NCBI GenBank assembly: GCA_964035775.1
Contig: OZ038314.1
Coordinates: forward strand, 41,871,387-41,935,386
Direction: 5' to 3'
From: Osedax frankpressi
Taxonomy: Eukaryota; Annelida; Polychaeta; Sabellida; Siboglinidae
Length of the DNA stretch: 64,000 bases
Part shown: positions 44,341 to 58,700 of the stretch, in pieces
Layout: every line of letters starts with the position of its first letter
How positions within the stretch are numbered: the stretch's first letter is position 1
Made by a program: the position numbers and the translations under genes
The notes under the pieces: generated by a model
What the model was told of the DNA's origin: nothing
What the model saw: the letters and a program-made list of their open reading frames with translations, nothing else
Databases searched by the model: none

Positions 44341-47300
44341 ATGGCAGCTAACATTAAGACTGAAAAACAAATACAAAATAAAATCACAACTGATGTTAGG
44401 TCATCAAATCACGATGGTAACCAATATATAAAGATAACATTACCTAAAGGTATAAATATTAATAACAAAATAAATCAAAAACCAGTTGTTAAGTTTTCAA
44501 ATAATGAATCAGTATCTGGCATACCTAAAATACAACAATGGTCAATTGGCGGAGTAATATCTTTACAGGTATAATTATACAGTATTCATATAACAAAATT
44601 ACATTATATTTATGAATAATACTCATTCGATTTCTCCATTACATGCTTATCATCATATTATAAAATTACATTTATATGAAGAAATACATATATTGGTTTA
44701 TTATATTACTTTCAGTTATTAATATTACCTTCAGATAATAAATAGCAGACTATTAATGTTCATTCTTGCTTATATGTAACTTCCCTTATAATAGATGAAG
44801 AAAAGACAAATATACGTTGAGAATACGATGGAGCTTCTAAAAGAAGGTTCCACAATTCCATTTATTGCTCGCTATCGTCAAACTGCAACCGGAAAAATGT
44901 CTTCCGATGAACTGAGAACACTTTCTCATATGTTTAATGATCTAAAGTAAGTCAATATCGACAATATATAGGTAACTATAAAAATATTACAAACATATAG
45001 GTAATTACATTTAATATTATAGATTTCATATGTATATTGTAATTAAATAAGAAAATTACAAAATTTTTAGTATTACAAAATTTATATGTATTTTATCATA
45101 CCCTTGTATGCAATACGAATTAATAATACTCCGTTGTAGATCTATTCATGAAAAAGCTCATAAAATGATCGATACTCTGGATAAAAATGGAAAACTCGAC
45201 CAAGAGAAATCTAATAATCTTCTAAAAGTTCACGTGAAATCTGAACTCGATCATTTGGTAAAATTCTAATTTGCAATTCATGTATATATATAAACTATAT
45301 TCATTTCTACTATTGATATGCTGTATATTGACGTTTCTTTCCAACTTATAACGCTACCATACTCAACTCCGTGGTAACCACTAATCACCTGACACTGTTA
45401 CAGTGTAAGTTGTACAACCCTAACACGAGTAAAGGTACCAAGGCTCACCGTGCCAGACAGTTAACTGGTGTAAACGAACTCGCAGAGTTGATGCTTAGAG
45501 GAAGAAATATTACTCCTCAGACGCTCGTGAATCCCAATATTGCAGGTTCTCTTTACATTAACCAGGTGCAATATTTATTATATATATTTAATAAAATCCT
45601 ATTCAATAATATATTTATAATTCAAATTAGGTATTTTGATATATTAACATACATTTATAACTTATTAATTAACCTATATATAGCATCATTGGTATATGAT
45701 TATGGACTTCATTTATTTTCCTTTAGGACTTGATATTCAGGAAGATGTAGAGACTGCTATTCAACATATCATTGCTGATATTATATACACAGACTCCGAA
45801 GTTATAGCTTTTATCAGAAATCAGTTAGTTCAATCCTGGCACCAATCAATTTTATAATATCATTATAGACTTCTTATAAATTCTATATTCGAAACTTTAG
45901 ATAATATTTTTAATTAATCGTCTTTTAATTTATTTACGGGAAGGTAGCAGTCGTCAAACATAATTAACATCATATTTTTTTAATTTTTGTTATGTAACTA
46001 GTTATATTTATATATTAAGAATATTAATGTGAAATTTCAGACAAAAAAAATAACAAAATAAATTACACAAATTATGTATTATATTAATTATTATATTCAG
46101 TCATGAATATTACAATAATATATCATTTAAATTACGGATTTTATAATTTGAAAAACCAAATGATCTATATTTAAATATTCTATCCATTGAATAAGATAAT
46201 ATTATTATCATATGATACATTCAGCCAACTAAACGTTTTGAAAACAATGGTCACAAAAACCTTTGTTTTCTTCAAATTATTTACCACCATTTTGAATTTA
46301 TTATTATGATATTATTAAATAATAAACACTCATTACATATGAGTGATATACTGACCAACATATATTCACGACAATATAATGTTAGTAATAATTGAACTAA
46401 AATCAGTCACTGTACTTCTCCAGAATATGTTCCTTCTGCATATATTCTAATTAATCTATCATAAACCTTGTTATTTTTACTATGTGCATAATATATATAA
46501 ATAAAAATATTTCAAGTGCTTACATGTAAATTATTTTCATTCTTCTATGATTATTATATAACAGCATGTTCAATTTAATAGATGATCCAATAATTATTTT
46601 TATGCAATGATAATTTATTAATAAAAAGGTAGCCTTTTTCAAATATATATAAATACATATATTTATATAAATTCATATATATTCAATAAATCGACTTATT
46701 TACCTATACACATTGTAAATATTATTTAGTTAAATATATCGAAAACATATATCATATATATCGAAAACAATTAAAAATATTCCTAAACATTGAATAATAG
46801 TTACTTTTAGATAGCATTTCCATGACTACCATGTAAATATTGACGACTGCTATTATATATACAACAGGGTCTTTATTGAACCCTATTAATATTCATTTAC
46901 AAGCGTTATGAATATATTATTAATATAGAGATTATTGCTGATTAACAGTTGCACTTTACTAAAGCTGCAACTCAATTGCCTATGATAACTAAGCAGTTAC
47001 AATCTCTCGTAGAAGTGACTGCGGTATTACAAATATCAAGAGTGAAAAAGTGAACACAAAATCAGAAGTCGCCCAAACTAACGACGAACAATTCAAAAAC
47101 TACCACAACTTCAAATCCTCTTTAAAATACATTTATTCTCACCAGGTGATTAACGCGAAATATTGATTTAAAAGAAATTCATTTGATTCGCTGTTCAATT
47201 TGCTTGCATTTTACTTCAAATAGGTTTTGGCGATATTCCGAGGAGAGGCGCAGAAAAAACTGAAATTTACAATCGAACTCGATTCAAAATTGGAGTCTAA

Positions 47301-50300
47301 ATTAATATCGTACGTAAAAAACAAATGGTCAAATGTCCACTCAAGATGGACGAAACTCTTTGATAAATCAACCAATGATTCTTTTGTACGTCTTATTAAA
47401 CCCATGCTGAAATCGAAAATCAGGTATTTCGATAATAAAATCATTAAATATAATATGAAATTATTAAAAAGCTAATCATTTATTTAATCTAATTGATTAC
47501 ATCATAATACATGTAAATATATTTACCCCGGAATATGACATAATAGCCCAAATTACTTTCAGATCGGAGATGTTCGATAAGGCTGAACAGGAGTCCTTGA
47601 AGATTTTTCAGGTAAATCTACGCCATCTGTTACTTACCCCTCCAGTCAAAGGAAGAGTTGTATTAGGTGTAGATCCTGGATTTAAAAATGGGTGTAAGGT
47701 TATTGCTGAACACTAGACTTGCTATTGTAGATCCGAAAGTGTTATTATTTTTTATGTATCACACATTTACTAGGTTATATTTCACTAAATCAATACAATC
47801 GCCTTTCAATTAATATTGAATTACTTCTGCGATGTTCTTAAATTCATTTACAACAGCTTGCAGTTACAAATCCAAATGGAAACATCCTTGCCACTGCAAT
47901 TTGCTATTTACACGGAACATTTTCAAGTAAACAAACCGAGGCTCTGAATATCATCAGAAATTTGATCGTTACTCACAAGTTTATAAAATTACTCCTCATA
48001 ATAATTAATATCTTTATCTATTATCATTTATATTATATTATTATATCGTTTATATTATCATTTATATTTTAATATTTCTAAATTACACCTATTCATTCAA
48101 TACATCTGCATAGAATATTTCATTTTTGTAAAATTGATAAATTAATACTTCAGTTTAGTTTAAATGAGTTAGAGGCGTTCAAATTAACCAACGAGTGATA
48201 ATTAGACTCCCCGACATCAGGTGTTGCACGATTGCAATTGGAAATGGTACAGCTTGTCGTGAAACTGAAGTGTTCTTTGCAAAACACATTAGACTTTCAA
48301 CATTTGCTCCTGCACAACCAGTGTACTGGTGAGTGTTGTGTAATAACTCACTCTTATTAACTCACTGTTATTAACTCACTGTTATTAACTCACTGTTATT
48401 AACTCGCCGTTATTAACTCACTGTTATTAACTCACTGTTATTAACTCACTGTTATTTACTCACTGTTATTAACTCACTGTTATTAACTCACTGTTATTAA
48501 CTCACTGTTATTAACTCACTGTTATTAACTCACTGTTATTAACTCACTGTTATTAACTCACTGTTATTAACTCACTGTTATTAACTCACTGTTATTAACT
48601 CACTGTTATTAACTCACCGTTATTAACTCACCGTTATTAACTCACCGTTATTAACTCACCGTTATTAACTCACCGTTATTAACTCACTATTATTAACTCA
48701 CCGTTATTAACTCACCGTTATTAACTCACCGTTATTAACTCACCGTTATTAACTCACCGTTATTAACTCACCGTTATTAACTCACCGTTATTAACTCACC
48801 GTTATTAACTCACCGTTATTAACTCATTGTTATTAACTCACCGTTATTAACTCATTGTTATTAACTCACCGTTATTAACTCACTGTTATTAACTAAAGAG
48901 TTCTATATTATTGTGTAGTGTACCTGGAATAGTCTTTCTACCTACTAAACAATATCCTATGATGTTGTTGCCCTGGTCATTCCATCCCTTGTCTTACAGT
49001 ATTGTCAGTGAAGCTGGAGCTTCTACTTACAGCGCTTCTAAAATTGGTGAATTGGATTTGCCCGATATGGACATCATGTTACGGAGTGCGGGTTAGAGAT
49101 TAACTAACTTAGGTTAAAGGTTAACTAACTTAGGTTAGAGGTTAACTAACTTAACGAATGTAATGTAAGTTAAAGATAACATATCTATGGTCAGGTAATT
49201 TAGGTTATATAGATTTATAAATAACTTATTGTATCACCAATAAAAAATGCATAATAATAAATTGATAATAATGTCTAAAGAATGCAATAAATAAATAAAT
49301 AAATTAATTAATTAATTATGTTATAAAATAAATAAATTATGTGATAAGATAAATAAATAAAAATATGAATGAGAATATTGAAAATATATAAAACACACAA
49401 TAGATATTAAACTGTAAATGTTAGCATGCAATATTGACATTTATATATAAAGTAAATGCAATTACTTCTTATTGTATTCACTTAACTATATTGTAACTCG
49501 TCTTAACAAGTAATATTGATATTGACAATGATATTGATCAGTAGATTTGCTAGTTTCTTGTGGTAGATGTTATTATATTATTGATAAGTTTTGAATTTTT
49601 GATCTTAACAGATGTGAACTACGAACTTAACAGATGTCTATTGCAGTAAATTTCGTGTTAGGTCAAATAACAGATTTGTGGTCAAGTACCTGGATATTAT
49701 ATTGTCTACGCTATCTTATTGCACTCATCACCTTACCTACCCTATTCAGTATCCATAGCCCGGAGATTGCAAGAACCCCTGGCTGAGTATGTGAAGATAG
49801 AGCCTAAACACTTGGGAGTTGGCATGTATCAGGTAATTGGCATCTATGATCTTAGAATATATGAAAATTCTATACACATTATAGAAGAATTTCTCTAAAA
49901 TTAAATAATCAATATTTTGTTATTATTTATAATTGATGTTATTAAGTTTGTTGTCGATAGTAAGTACACCTCACCTATCCTTCAGCACGATGTCTCCGAA
50001 AGTAAACTCAAGTCTAGCTTACAGTGTATTGTCGAGGAATGCGTTAGTTTTGTTGGTGTGGACATTAATACAGCTTCAGAAATTCTCTTGATGTTCGTAA
50101 TTTAGCTTTCAATCTATTCTTACAATTATTATTTTACATTATTTGGATATTACCCATAAAAATAGTTATTATTATTATAATTTACATTTTAATAAATCTA
50201 TATTAGGTGGATTAAATTCCGTAATTTCTTTTGAATAATTAAATATTATATTATGTTATATATATAGTATATAGTATATAGTCTTATAAAGTACATGGGT

Positions 50301-52602
50301 ATACACTACTTATTACAGGCATGTAGCTGGAATTGGAAAATTTAAAGCTAAAAAGATTATTAAATATAGAAATGAAAAAGGTTTACAGTCTCTCATTTTA
50401 TATTAAATCGTCCTAATTATGATGTAAAATAATGTCATTTTACAATATGTATGTAATGCAGATGTGGATTTACTGCAGAAATATCAACTTTATTAATTTG
50501 AACTTCTCCGTCACTCAGGCAAAATCATCAGTAGAGCCGAACTCAATACAATTCCAGGCATCGGAACAAAAACTTTTGAACAATGCTCAGGATTCATTAG
50601 AATCATACCTTCAACAAACTCAAATATAAAGTGGGTAGCGTGTAGTTGGTAGATTTCATTACTAGTAACTAACTCTGCAGTACTTTGTTCTACTTTATAA
50701 GTTACTACTTCATAAGTTTCCTTAGTACATATGCAAGTTATATTAATTATTTTAAACTCTTTTAGAGTAAATGTAATTGTAATAATCCACACAAAACTAA
50801 TGTAGTTTTTGAAAACAGAGAGTTAGGTAAGCGACTTTATGATAACGCAGATGATGAGATCATTGACAAAAAGACTGCTTCTAAATCTGCATCTAAAAAA
50901 GTAAAATCTAAAATTTTATTCGAATACAATAAACTTGATATGACCACAATACATCCAGAATCTTATTTACTCGCGGAACTGTTAGTATATGTATTTTAGT
51001 AAGTATAAGTATCTATATTTAGACAATTTAGTAATGATAATTCAATATGTATTTATAATTCAAGATATTCTATATTGAGGTCATTATTATAATTTGATAT
51101 TATTACAAAACAATTCTATTATTAATATTAACAATAAATTATAAAGTTTTTGCATAAAAAAATCTAGAATTTCCTGAGCAATAATTATTGAAAATTCTAA
51201 ATGTAATTCAATATTATTTGTTATTATAAAACTATTATTATTATAATTTGTATTATTATTATTATTATTATTATAATAATTTGTATTATTATTATAATTT
51301 ATATTATAATTATTATTAATATTATTATTATTATTAATATTATTATTAATATTATTATTATTATTAATATTATTATTATTAATATTATTAATAATATTAT
51401 TATTATTAATATTATTATTAATATTATTATTAATATTATTATTATTATTAATATTAATATTATTATTATTTTTATTATAATTTTTATTAATATTATTATT
51501 ATTATCATTGTGAATTATATTCATAAATATCATAATATTCACAAATCAATTTCAAAATGTTAACTTTAAATTGATTTGGGAATTACTCACAAATGTTAAT
51601 AATTTACACCAAATCACTTCTCTTTGTATGTTTGAATCCGACTTTAGGTGTTTATTTGTAATTATTGCAACTATCTTAATGATATCACATTATTACAGTA
51701 TACTTAAACATGGAAACTTTACCACTGATGATATAGGTAGTGCTAGACTGCAAACGTATGCTTTGAAATTAGGTAACAAATCACAAAGATTAGAATATAT
51801 TGCGGATAAAATTGTCAAATTAAAATTAAAATAAATATTTTTAATAATTGATTAAATAATATTAAATTAAGAAAATGTTAAAGCATTTGACTTCTCAAAT
51901 CATCGTTTATATTTATGATAAATAATTTCGCAGATATTCATGATATTTACTTTAATATTAATTCATGTACGGAGACGTTTTAATTACAGATGCTTCAGTG
52001 GAGGCGAAGCGTAATGATGTCAATGATATTGAGGTCATAAGTGGTATATTAACTGCATTCAAAACACCACTGAGATCAGATCTCCGCGATGGTAGAGTTT
52101 CACTTTTATAATAATGCAAGTAATTCAACATATTATTTGAAAACAATGAAACCTATTATAACATTTAAATGTAATCATCATTTACTGGTAATGTTTCATA
52201 TAAGGATAAATTACTAGTCATCTGTATACACAGCGAACATTCTACAATGTACATTACACAATTTGTAGATTTCTCCGGCCCAATTTTCAGAAGTGAATTA
52301 ATGTCTTTAGCAAATCTCAGAATAGGCACGAGTTGTTCTGGAAAAGTTATGAATGTATGTACATTTGGTGCTTTTATTGATATCGGAGTGGAAAAGGTAT
52401 TCACAGAATGCATACATTCATTTTAAAACTGAATATTTCAATTTTTATAATATCTATTCAAATATAATTGACGCCTGATATTGTCCAATAGAATGCTCTC
52501 GTTCATTCAAGTAAAATGCAGGGACGAATACTAAAACTTGGAGATATAGTTACTGTAACTATTGTGAGTATTCAAAATGGAAAGATAGCAGCTACTTTAT
52601 GA
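44341..52602 (+). CDS. SRBD1: S1 RNA-binding domain protein SRBD1 (Tex family), complete, 831 aa, 20 exons
   Basis: Exons: 44341-44568, 44795-44946, 45140-45257, 45404-45565, 45741-45823, 47043-47145, 47224-47423, 47563-47698, 47857-47978, 48221-48328, 49000-49091, 49750-49832, 49986-50092, 50319-50380, 50519-50630, 50768-50980, 51699-51772, 51990-52091, 52269-52396, 52492-52602. Phases close to 2496 nt. Tex-family landmarks in order: helical N-domain with TIPFIARYR (about residues 98-106), LAIFRGE, YqgF/RNase H-like fold with GVDPGFKNG (384-392), [29 protein letters not shown] and GVGMYQHDV, paired HhH segments ([36 protein letters not shown]), IHPESY, and a C-terminal S1 domain from about residue 765 ([17 protein letters not shown]). 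Family members bind nucleic acid; the cellular role of SRBD1 is poorly known. The N-terminal 76 residues are Lys/Asn-rich and I do not recognise them. Intron 5 (45824-47042) holds a transposon relic, and the protein is slightly short there relative to bacterial Tex, so a small exon may be missed. Confidence 0.93.
45937..46853 (-). mobile_element. Second, more decayed copy of the TTAA transposon, in SRBD1 intron 5
   Basis: The left end CGGGAAGGTAGCAGTCGTCA resembles the 43-kb element's end (GGG, AG, GCAGT, TCAAA in register). The right end has TTGACGACTGCTATT as its inverted partner, with 13 bp matching exactly (TAGCAGTCGTCAA). Both elements share GTGAAATTTCAGA after the left end. Their minus-strand translations align over about 30 residues (VNN, TKV, then an Asp/Asn-rich stretch) with stops in this copy. 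No intact TTAA remains at the left edge (TTTA). Confidence 0.6.
48340..48897. repeat. 14-bp satellite GTTATTAACTCACT, SRBD1 intron
   Basis: About 40 copies of GTTATTAACTCACT, switching in blocks to GTTATTAACTCACC. It lies between SRBD1 exons 48221-48328 and 49000-49091 and begins 12 nt after the donor. Confidence 0.97.
49090..49157 (+). repeat. 21-bp repeat of a splice donor region, SRBD1 intron
   Basis: Three copies of a 21-bp unit containing GGTTAGAGGTTAACTAACTT. The first contains the true donor (G/GTTAGA at 49091/49092). Confidence 0.88.
51241..51506. repeat. (ATT)n-rich microsatellite, SRBD1 intron
   Basis: TTATTATTAATATTATTA-type trinucleotide repeats with interruptions, between exons 50768-50980 and 51699-51772. 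The Asn/Ile-rich frames here are artefacts. Confidence 0.93.
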
Positions 52603-55600
52603 ATTACATTGCATCCCATTGTATTATTATAATTTAAAATGAGACATTTTTATTGAATCATTTTATCTTTTATAATTTATTGTTAACAAATTATTTTTTA
52701 CAATTTATTAAAATATTGAAGTTATATATAAATTAAATTTGTTATAATTTGTCTTATTAATTATTTACTATTTATATTTATAATATTATTATGTTAAGGA
52801 TATACGGTGACAATATTCTTATGGTCTGAACCACTAACTTCTCAACTCTACCATTTGCGTTATTACATTCTCATTGTTATATTATAATGCGAACTTTGTA
52901 ATGAAACCTTTGATTTTTGAGACATATCATTATTAGAACATCAATCTACTTCTCTTTATATTTCATGACGTCTATTTAATAAGTTAATAAATTATTAAAA
53001 GTATATTGATAGTTTTTTATAATGGATTTACTTCGTCAAGTACTATAGTATATAACCTATATTCAGTTATCTACTGTTAAATGAATTCATGTGTTATGTT
53101 TGATTTATATAATTAAACAATTTAATGAAATAATTTGATTTGATCAAATTTCGTAGTATTATTAAGTTAATAAGTTTTTGTTCAGAGTTTATGTTAAATT
53201 TTTACATTTTGATACTTTCACCAATATTCACTTTGTAAATAACTCCATAACTAATTGTTTTACAATGAATTAGTTTTTGATAACATTATTTAGTCATCAA
53301 AATAATAAATGTAATTGATATTTACACACATACAATAGAGTAAGTAAATTAATATCAAATATCTGTTCAATAATTGAATATGTGATTTGAAATCTATATA
53401 TTAAAACTTATTTGTGTAATTTAAAAATAATTTAATATTGATGTGGGTGACTTCACATACATACATTATTATTTTATATCTCACATTCATAGATTTCTAT
53501 TTGTAAATATAAATCTATGCCTCCTTTATATATTATTATATATATTTCGGAAAGTAAAAGTTCATATAGAGTCTTTAAATTCGAAATTATTCTTAACAAT
53601 ATTTAATTAGAATAATATTACATTGTATATTGATAACATTATAATATGATAGCGAATAGAAATAGTGTATGCCTACGTATATAAACAATTAAAACGTATA
53701 CTATTATATCATTATAAATCATTAGTAAATAACTATTAATAAAAACCATATATTAATTATTATATTATATTTTGGAATAAATTATAAAATAAAACTTAAT
53801 AGATCAAAATCAGTATAATGACTTTAAAATAAATATAATATTTAATAGATCAAATTGATTTAGTGTATATATGATTATCAATGTATCGTTTACATATATT
53901 ACTTATAATAGTATATGTCAATACGATCAAATATTTGTATTATAGTAGTTATAGATATAATAATTTATTAATACAAGCATATATATATAAATTTCATATC
54001 TACGCATTGTACTCATTCAATATTTTTCATTTCGTACATTTACTAGTTTTATCACAAATCATATTGAAGTATAACTATCTATGAATAAAGTATATTTTTA
54101 ATTGAATTTTGAAAATCAATATTTTTAAAAAACTACCCGAAATGGTCTTATTTAAACTTAATTATCTTCACTTTGCTCGTCTATTTTTGATTTCATTTAT
54201 TTATATGTTAATTAGTTCTCAAATAAACTATTTAAATCACCTGTTATATTTATAAATAAAATATAACATGTTAGTCTGTAAATATATATGTAATAATGTA
54301 GTATAGTGTATACGGATAAAATATCATAAAAATATACATTTAATACGTTTAATTATAATAAACTGCATAAAATATTCAGATAATCTGATATACTCCATTT
54401 TATAATCTTAAAATTTTAAAAATATTATTTTCCATCTTAAACTATAATAAATACATATTGGTACTACACACTATAGAAACATAATCAATAGCATATTCTA
54501 ATAGCGTAACGACTTTATTATATTATTATTTCACTTTATGTATATAATATGTTAATATTATTTTCTTTTAATAAACATTATGTGTATTTTGAATACCTAT
54601 TTTGCAACGTAACATAATATGTTTGCGTTTTCTTTATATATTTATAATTGTTTACAAATAAACTTGAATAAATTTACTTCTACTATTATTTTTATAGTAA
54701 CTTTTTTATTAGCATATTAACCCACAGAATTAAAATTTTGTTTTAAAATGAATTAATAAGAGAAACTAATATCTCATTAATAATAATGATTGATAATGTA
54801 TTAGCTATGTCAAATCATTAATGCATAATATCAATATAAATTGATTATATATTTTCAACATATTAATTTTACATAAGTTGCAAAGTTTATAGCAACATTT
54901 TTTATTATTTAAAAAAAATATTATTTAAACATTCTTAAAAGTAAACGTTAATATCGGTTGTATTTTAGTATGCGTAACCAATAAGTGGGGTAGTACAGTA
55001 AACGGATTGAATGAATAAATAACAATTTATAGTAATTATATAAAATAAATATATTTAAAATTACCTAGAAAGAAATTTGAATATATAAATATTGCAAATA
55101 ATTTCATAATAGAATATTTATATAATTTATTTAAATAAACCTCTGTTTTTATTTAAATAAACCTCAGGTTTTATTTAAATAAATGATTTATCAAATATAT
55201 ATCAAATAAATATTTATCATATTAAATTATTTTCAATCATTAAAATCGTTAAAATATATAATTTAGTGAAATAGAAACTTTTGATACATTCTTATCGAAT
55301 AGTAATAATTAAATAAACCATAAATTATTCTAATCATAAATATTAATTGAAGGTGAGATATGATTTGACTCTTAAAATTATGGCTATCTAATTATTATAT
55401 ATGTATTCAACATAGACAAAGTAATATTTACATATATGTTTTAATTAAGGTTTGAATAAAGTGATATAAAACTTCACTTCACAGATGGTACATATTTAAA
55501 GTATTTTATAATATTTAATTTAATAATAATTTCTAAATTGAATATCTATAATTAAAATTATTTAATTAAATATTTATATATACATATATTTGTTATTTGA

Positions 55601-55727
55601 TTTTGTGTAGATATATTTAATTAATTTATATTGCGTGACTGGTAAAGTAAGTAAATCTCTTAGTTTATAAATATGAACATTATTGCAACATATTTACTAT
55701 TTTACAGGGACATTGTCCAGCCAAGAG
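52603..55727. other. AT-rich spacer between SRBD1 and the DCAF8-like gene
   Basis: About 3.1 kb of AT-rich sequence with no satellite, no recognisable exon and no element ends that I can pair. It should hold the SRBD1 3' UTR and the promoter and any non-coding 5' exons of the DCAF8-like gene. The 67-codon frame at 53881-54084 has no supporting features. Confidence 0.65.
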
Positions 55728-58700
55728 ATGTCTGATCAAAATGAAAGTCGATCTTCCGAATCTTCGGAAGATCTAGAAATGCCGATGTTATCAATTAATA
55801 GCAGATATCAGTCAGAAGATAATAATTATACTGAGCAAACTTTGGATCCTATGTCAATTACATGGGAAAACATTGATAGTGGTTATTATATTAATTGCTA
55901 TATAGAATATAATAGTTGCATTGATATATCATGTACGGTATATATATATATATATATATATACATAAGTATATAGATATTATAGATTATTGTATAGTATT
56001 TTTAATATTTTTATTTTATAATAGTCTATGTATCTTATCTATAATGTATGTTTAAAGGCACTTATATATATATAAAATATTTGTTCTCTAATTTCTATAC
56101 TAAATATTATTATTAAGATTAATAATATAAACTTAGTTAAAAACTATATTAATTAAAATCAAAACTAAGTTTAATATCAAAAACTAATAAAAATTTATTT
56201 TAATTTCACTGGCTATTAATGATGTAACATATAGCTTTATGACAATAGCATTTAATTCATTGAGTGCAGATGGAAGCCAGACCAGTACAGCTGACGATGA
56301 AGACAATAGAGATGAAGTGATCAGGGATGAGATAACAATTAGCTCAGAAGAATCTAGTATGTCAGATGACACTACTTCAGATGAAAACAGTGGAGCAGAT
56401 TTATACGAACCCATGCGAAATTATCGTAATTTTTCTTTACAAGGTCTTTTTCACAGTTATTTATTTTCATTTCATTTCATTACCTTATAATTTCTATATT
56501 TTAATGCCTACAATATGATTACAGTTGTTTCAGAAATATTATTTAAAGTATTTTAGTTTATCGGATAATTTAGAATAATTTGTGTTGAAATTCTGTAATA
56601 TTAATATTATTTGTTCTGGAATATTTCAGAATTATTGATACAATTTTGAATAGTATTATGAAATAATTAGATACTTGTTAATATAATATTTCTATAATAA
56701 TTTATATAAAATAATATATTATTAAAATTAACGAATTAAAATATTGAAATACAATTATTTATTAAAAATTATTTATAAAATGTAATTAAGTATAAATGTA
56801 TCAAAAGGTATAGATTGTCTTAAAATATATCTTAAATAGATTGTCTTAAAGTATGTCTTAAATAAATTGTCTTAAAGTATGTCTTAAATAGATTGTCTTA
56901 AAATATATCTTAAATAGATTGTCTTAAAGTATGTCTTAAATAAATTGTCTTAAAGTATGTCTTAAATAGATTGTCTTAAAGTATGTCTTAAATAGATTGT
57001 CTTAAAGTTTTAGTTTTTATAATAGAAAATTGTAAGAGAATATATTTTTAGATGAATAATTTAATAAATTTGTTATCAATATTTATAAATTCGTGAAATA
57101 ATTAACATTCTAGAAGGAGATGAGGAGGAAGATGTAAATACACAAGGAGTTTATGCAAATTCTTTACATCCCATTGTAAGTAATATTCATATTTGTATAT
57201 GTCATTGCCAATATTATATAATTGACATCATTTTCATTCATTTCTCTATACTACTATATAAATAGTAAATATGATTTCTCCTTCAGGAGACGTTCTGTTT
57301 TCCTGTTGAACTGTCAAACAGACAGATATGTGGAAATCGTAACCGCCATCTGATGAATCATTACCGCCGCTTGACCACTCGGGTCAATCGTCCCCCGCGG
57401 TTGTTCCACGAAGATGGCGGCGAGCGTATTGCATCCCTATACGCTTGTTCCGCAGACACCCAGGCTACCTGTTCAATGCATGGCACGACCTCTACTGACA
57501 CCGGGACTACATCAAGTCACACTAAAACTGACTCTACCGACACTAAAACTACCTCTGTTGACACTAAAACTGACTCTACCGACACCGAGGCTACTTCTAG
57601 AGTTACTTCCGAATCCACTTCTAATTCAATTGCAACTAGTGCCGGAGTAGAGAATACTCCCGAACCCGACTACGTTAACGCCGTGTTTCAGATCCACACG
57701 TACGGAGACAACGGTCAACTCCTGTCTTCGGTTGACCAGCCCTGTACTTGCTGTCCAAACCGTGGCCTCAAACCGGAGGCGCCGAGTGATTTACGAGCCG
57801 ATGCCCGACATTCCGCCCCCTTCTACAATCACGTGATCACGGAGGGTCCCTTCGCTCCAGTACCTCCGGAGAATCGCCCCACGCATCCTCCCGCTTCTTA
57901 CGTGTCCGCTTGTCTGTCAACGGGGCGTTCCATTAGTCGACGCCCACAACCAGACGCCCGTCGTTACTTTACCGTTGTACAGGCTCGCTCGGAAACAGCT
58001 CGTCACTGGAGGTCGAATTGCGCGCTACAGGACGAACTGATTCGCGAGATCATCCACGACGTCGACATCGGGGCCGATCTCTCGACCTTTGACCTCGCCG
58101 ATCACCCTTGCGCTCCGGCTCCAAAAAGGCCTAGGTATTCCGAGGCTCCGGTGATTGTTTGCGCCACTCCCACTGCCCCTCCATCCGCTAGCGACGCCGC
58201 TGTTGCCGCTATTGTAGCTGCTGCTAGTGAGGAAGCTCTGAACTCATCTCGAGATGTTCCCGTCTCCGACCGTTCAAATCTAGTACCTCGTACTTCCGTT
58301 GCTACTCCCGTATCCGGCCCCTCTACATCTACTTCCGGCCCCTCTACATCTACTTCCGGCCCCTCTACATCTACTTCCGGACCCTCTACATCTACTTCCG
58401 GCGCCGCTACATCTACTTCTACTCCCCTCTCTTCCTGTTACTCTATTAGTAATGTCCACAAACGTAAGTCCAACATTCCTATGAATTCTTACGATGAAGT
58501 AGACGGTCGTTTCTCGAGCATAAAGGGAATGACCTATCGACCCTTTACGACAGGAGGGATGCGACAAGCTTACCATAGCACCATCAGTAGCAACAGCAGC
58601 AGCAGCGACGAAATCAATAGCGACGATGGTGAAATTTACATTCAAGAAAATCCCGAGGAAATGGATTTAAACCTTTCTTATACCATTTCCGATAGCGAAA

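Noticed and set aside
46949-47025. Open segment after an acceptor-like site in SRBD1 intron 5 as an extra exon
   Set aside because: In the phase needed from exon 5 it meets a stop; it fits only in another phase, so it is not supported.
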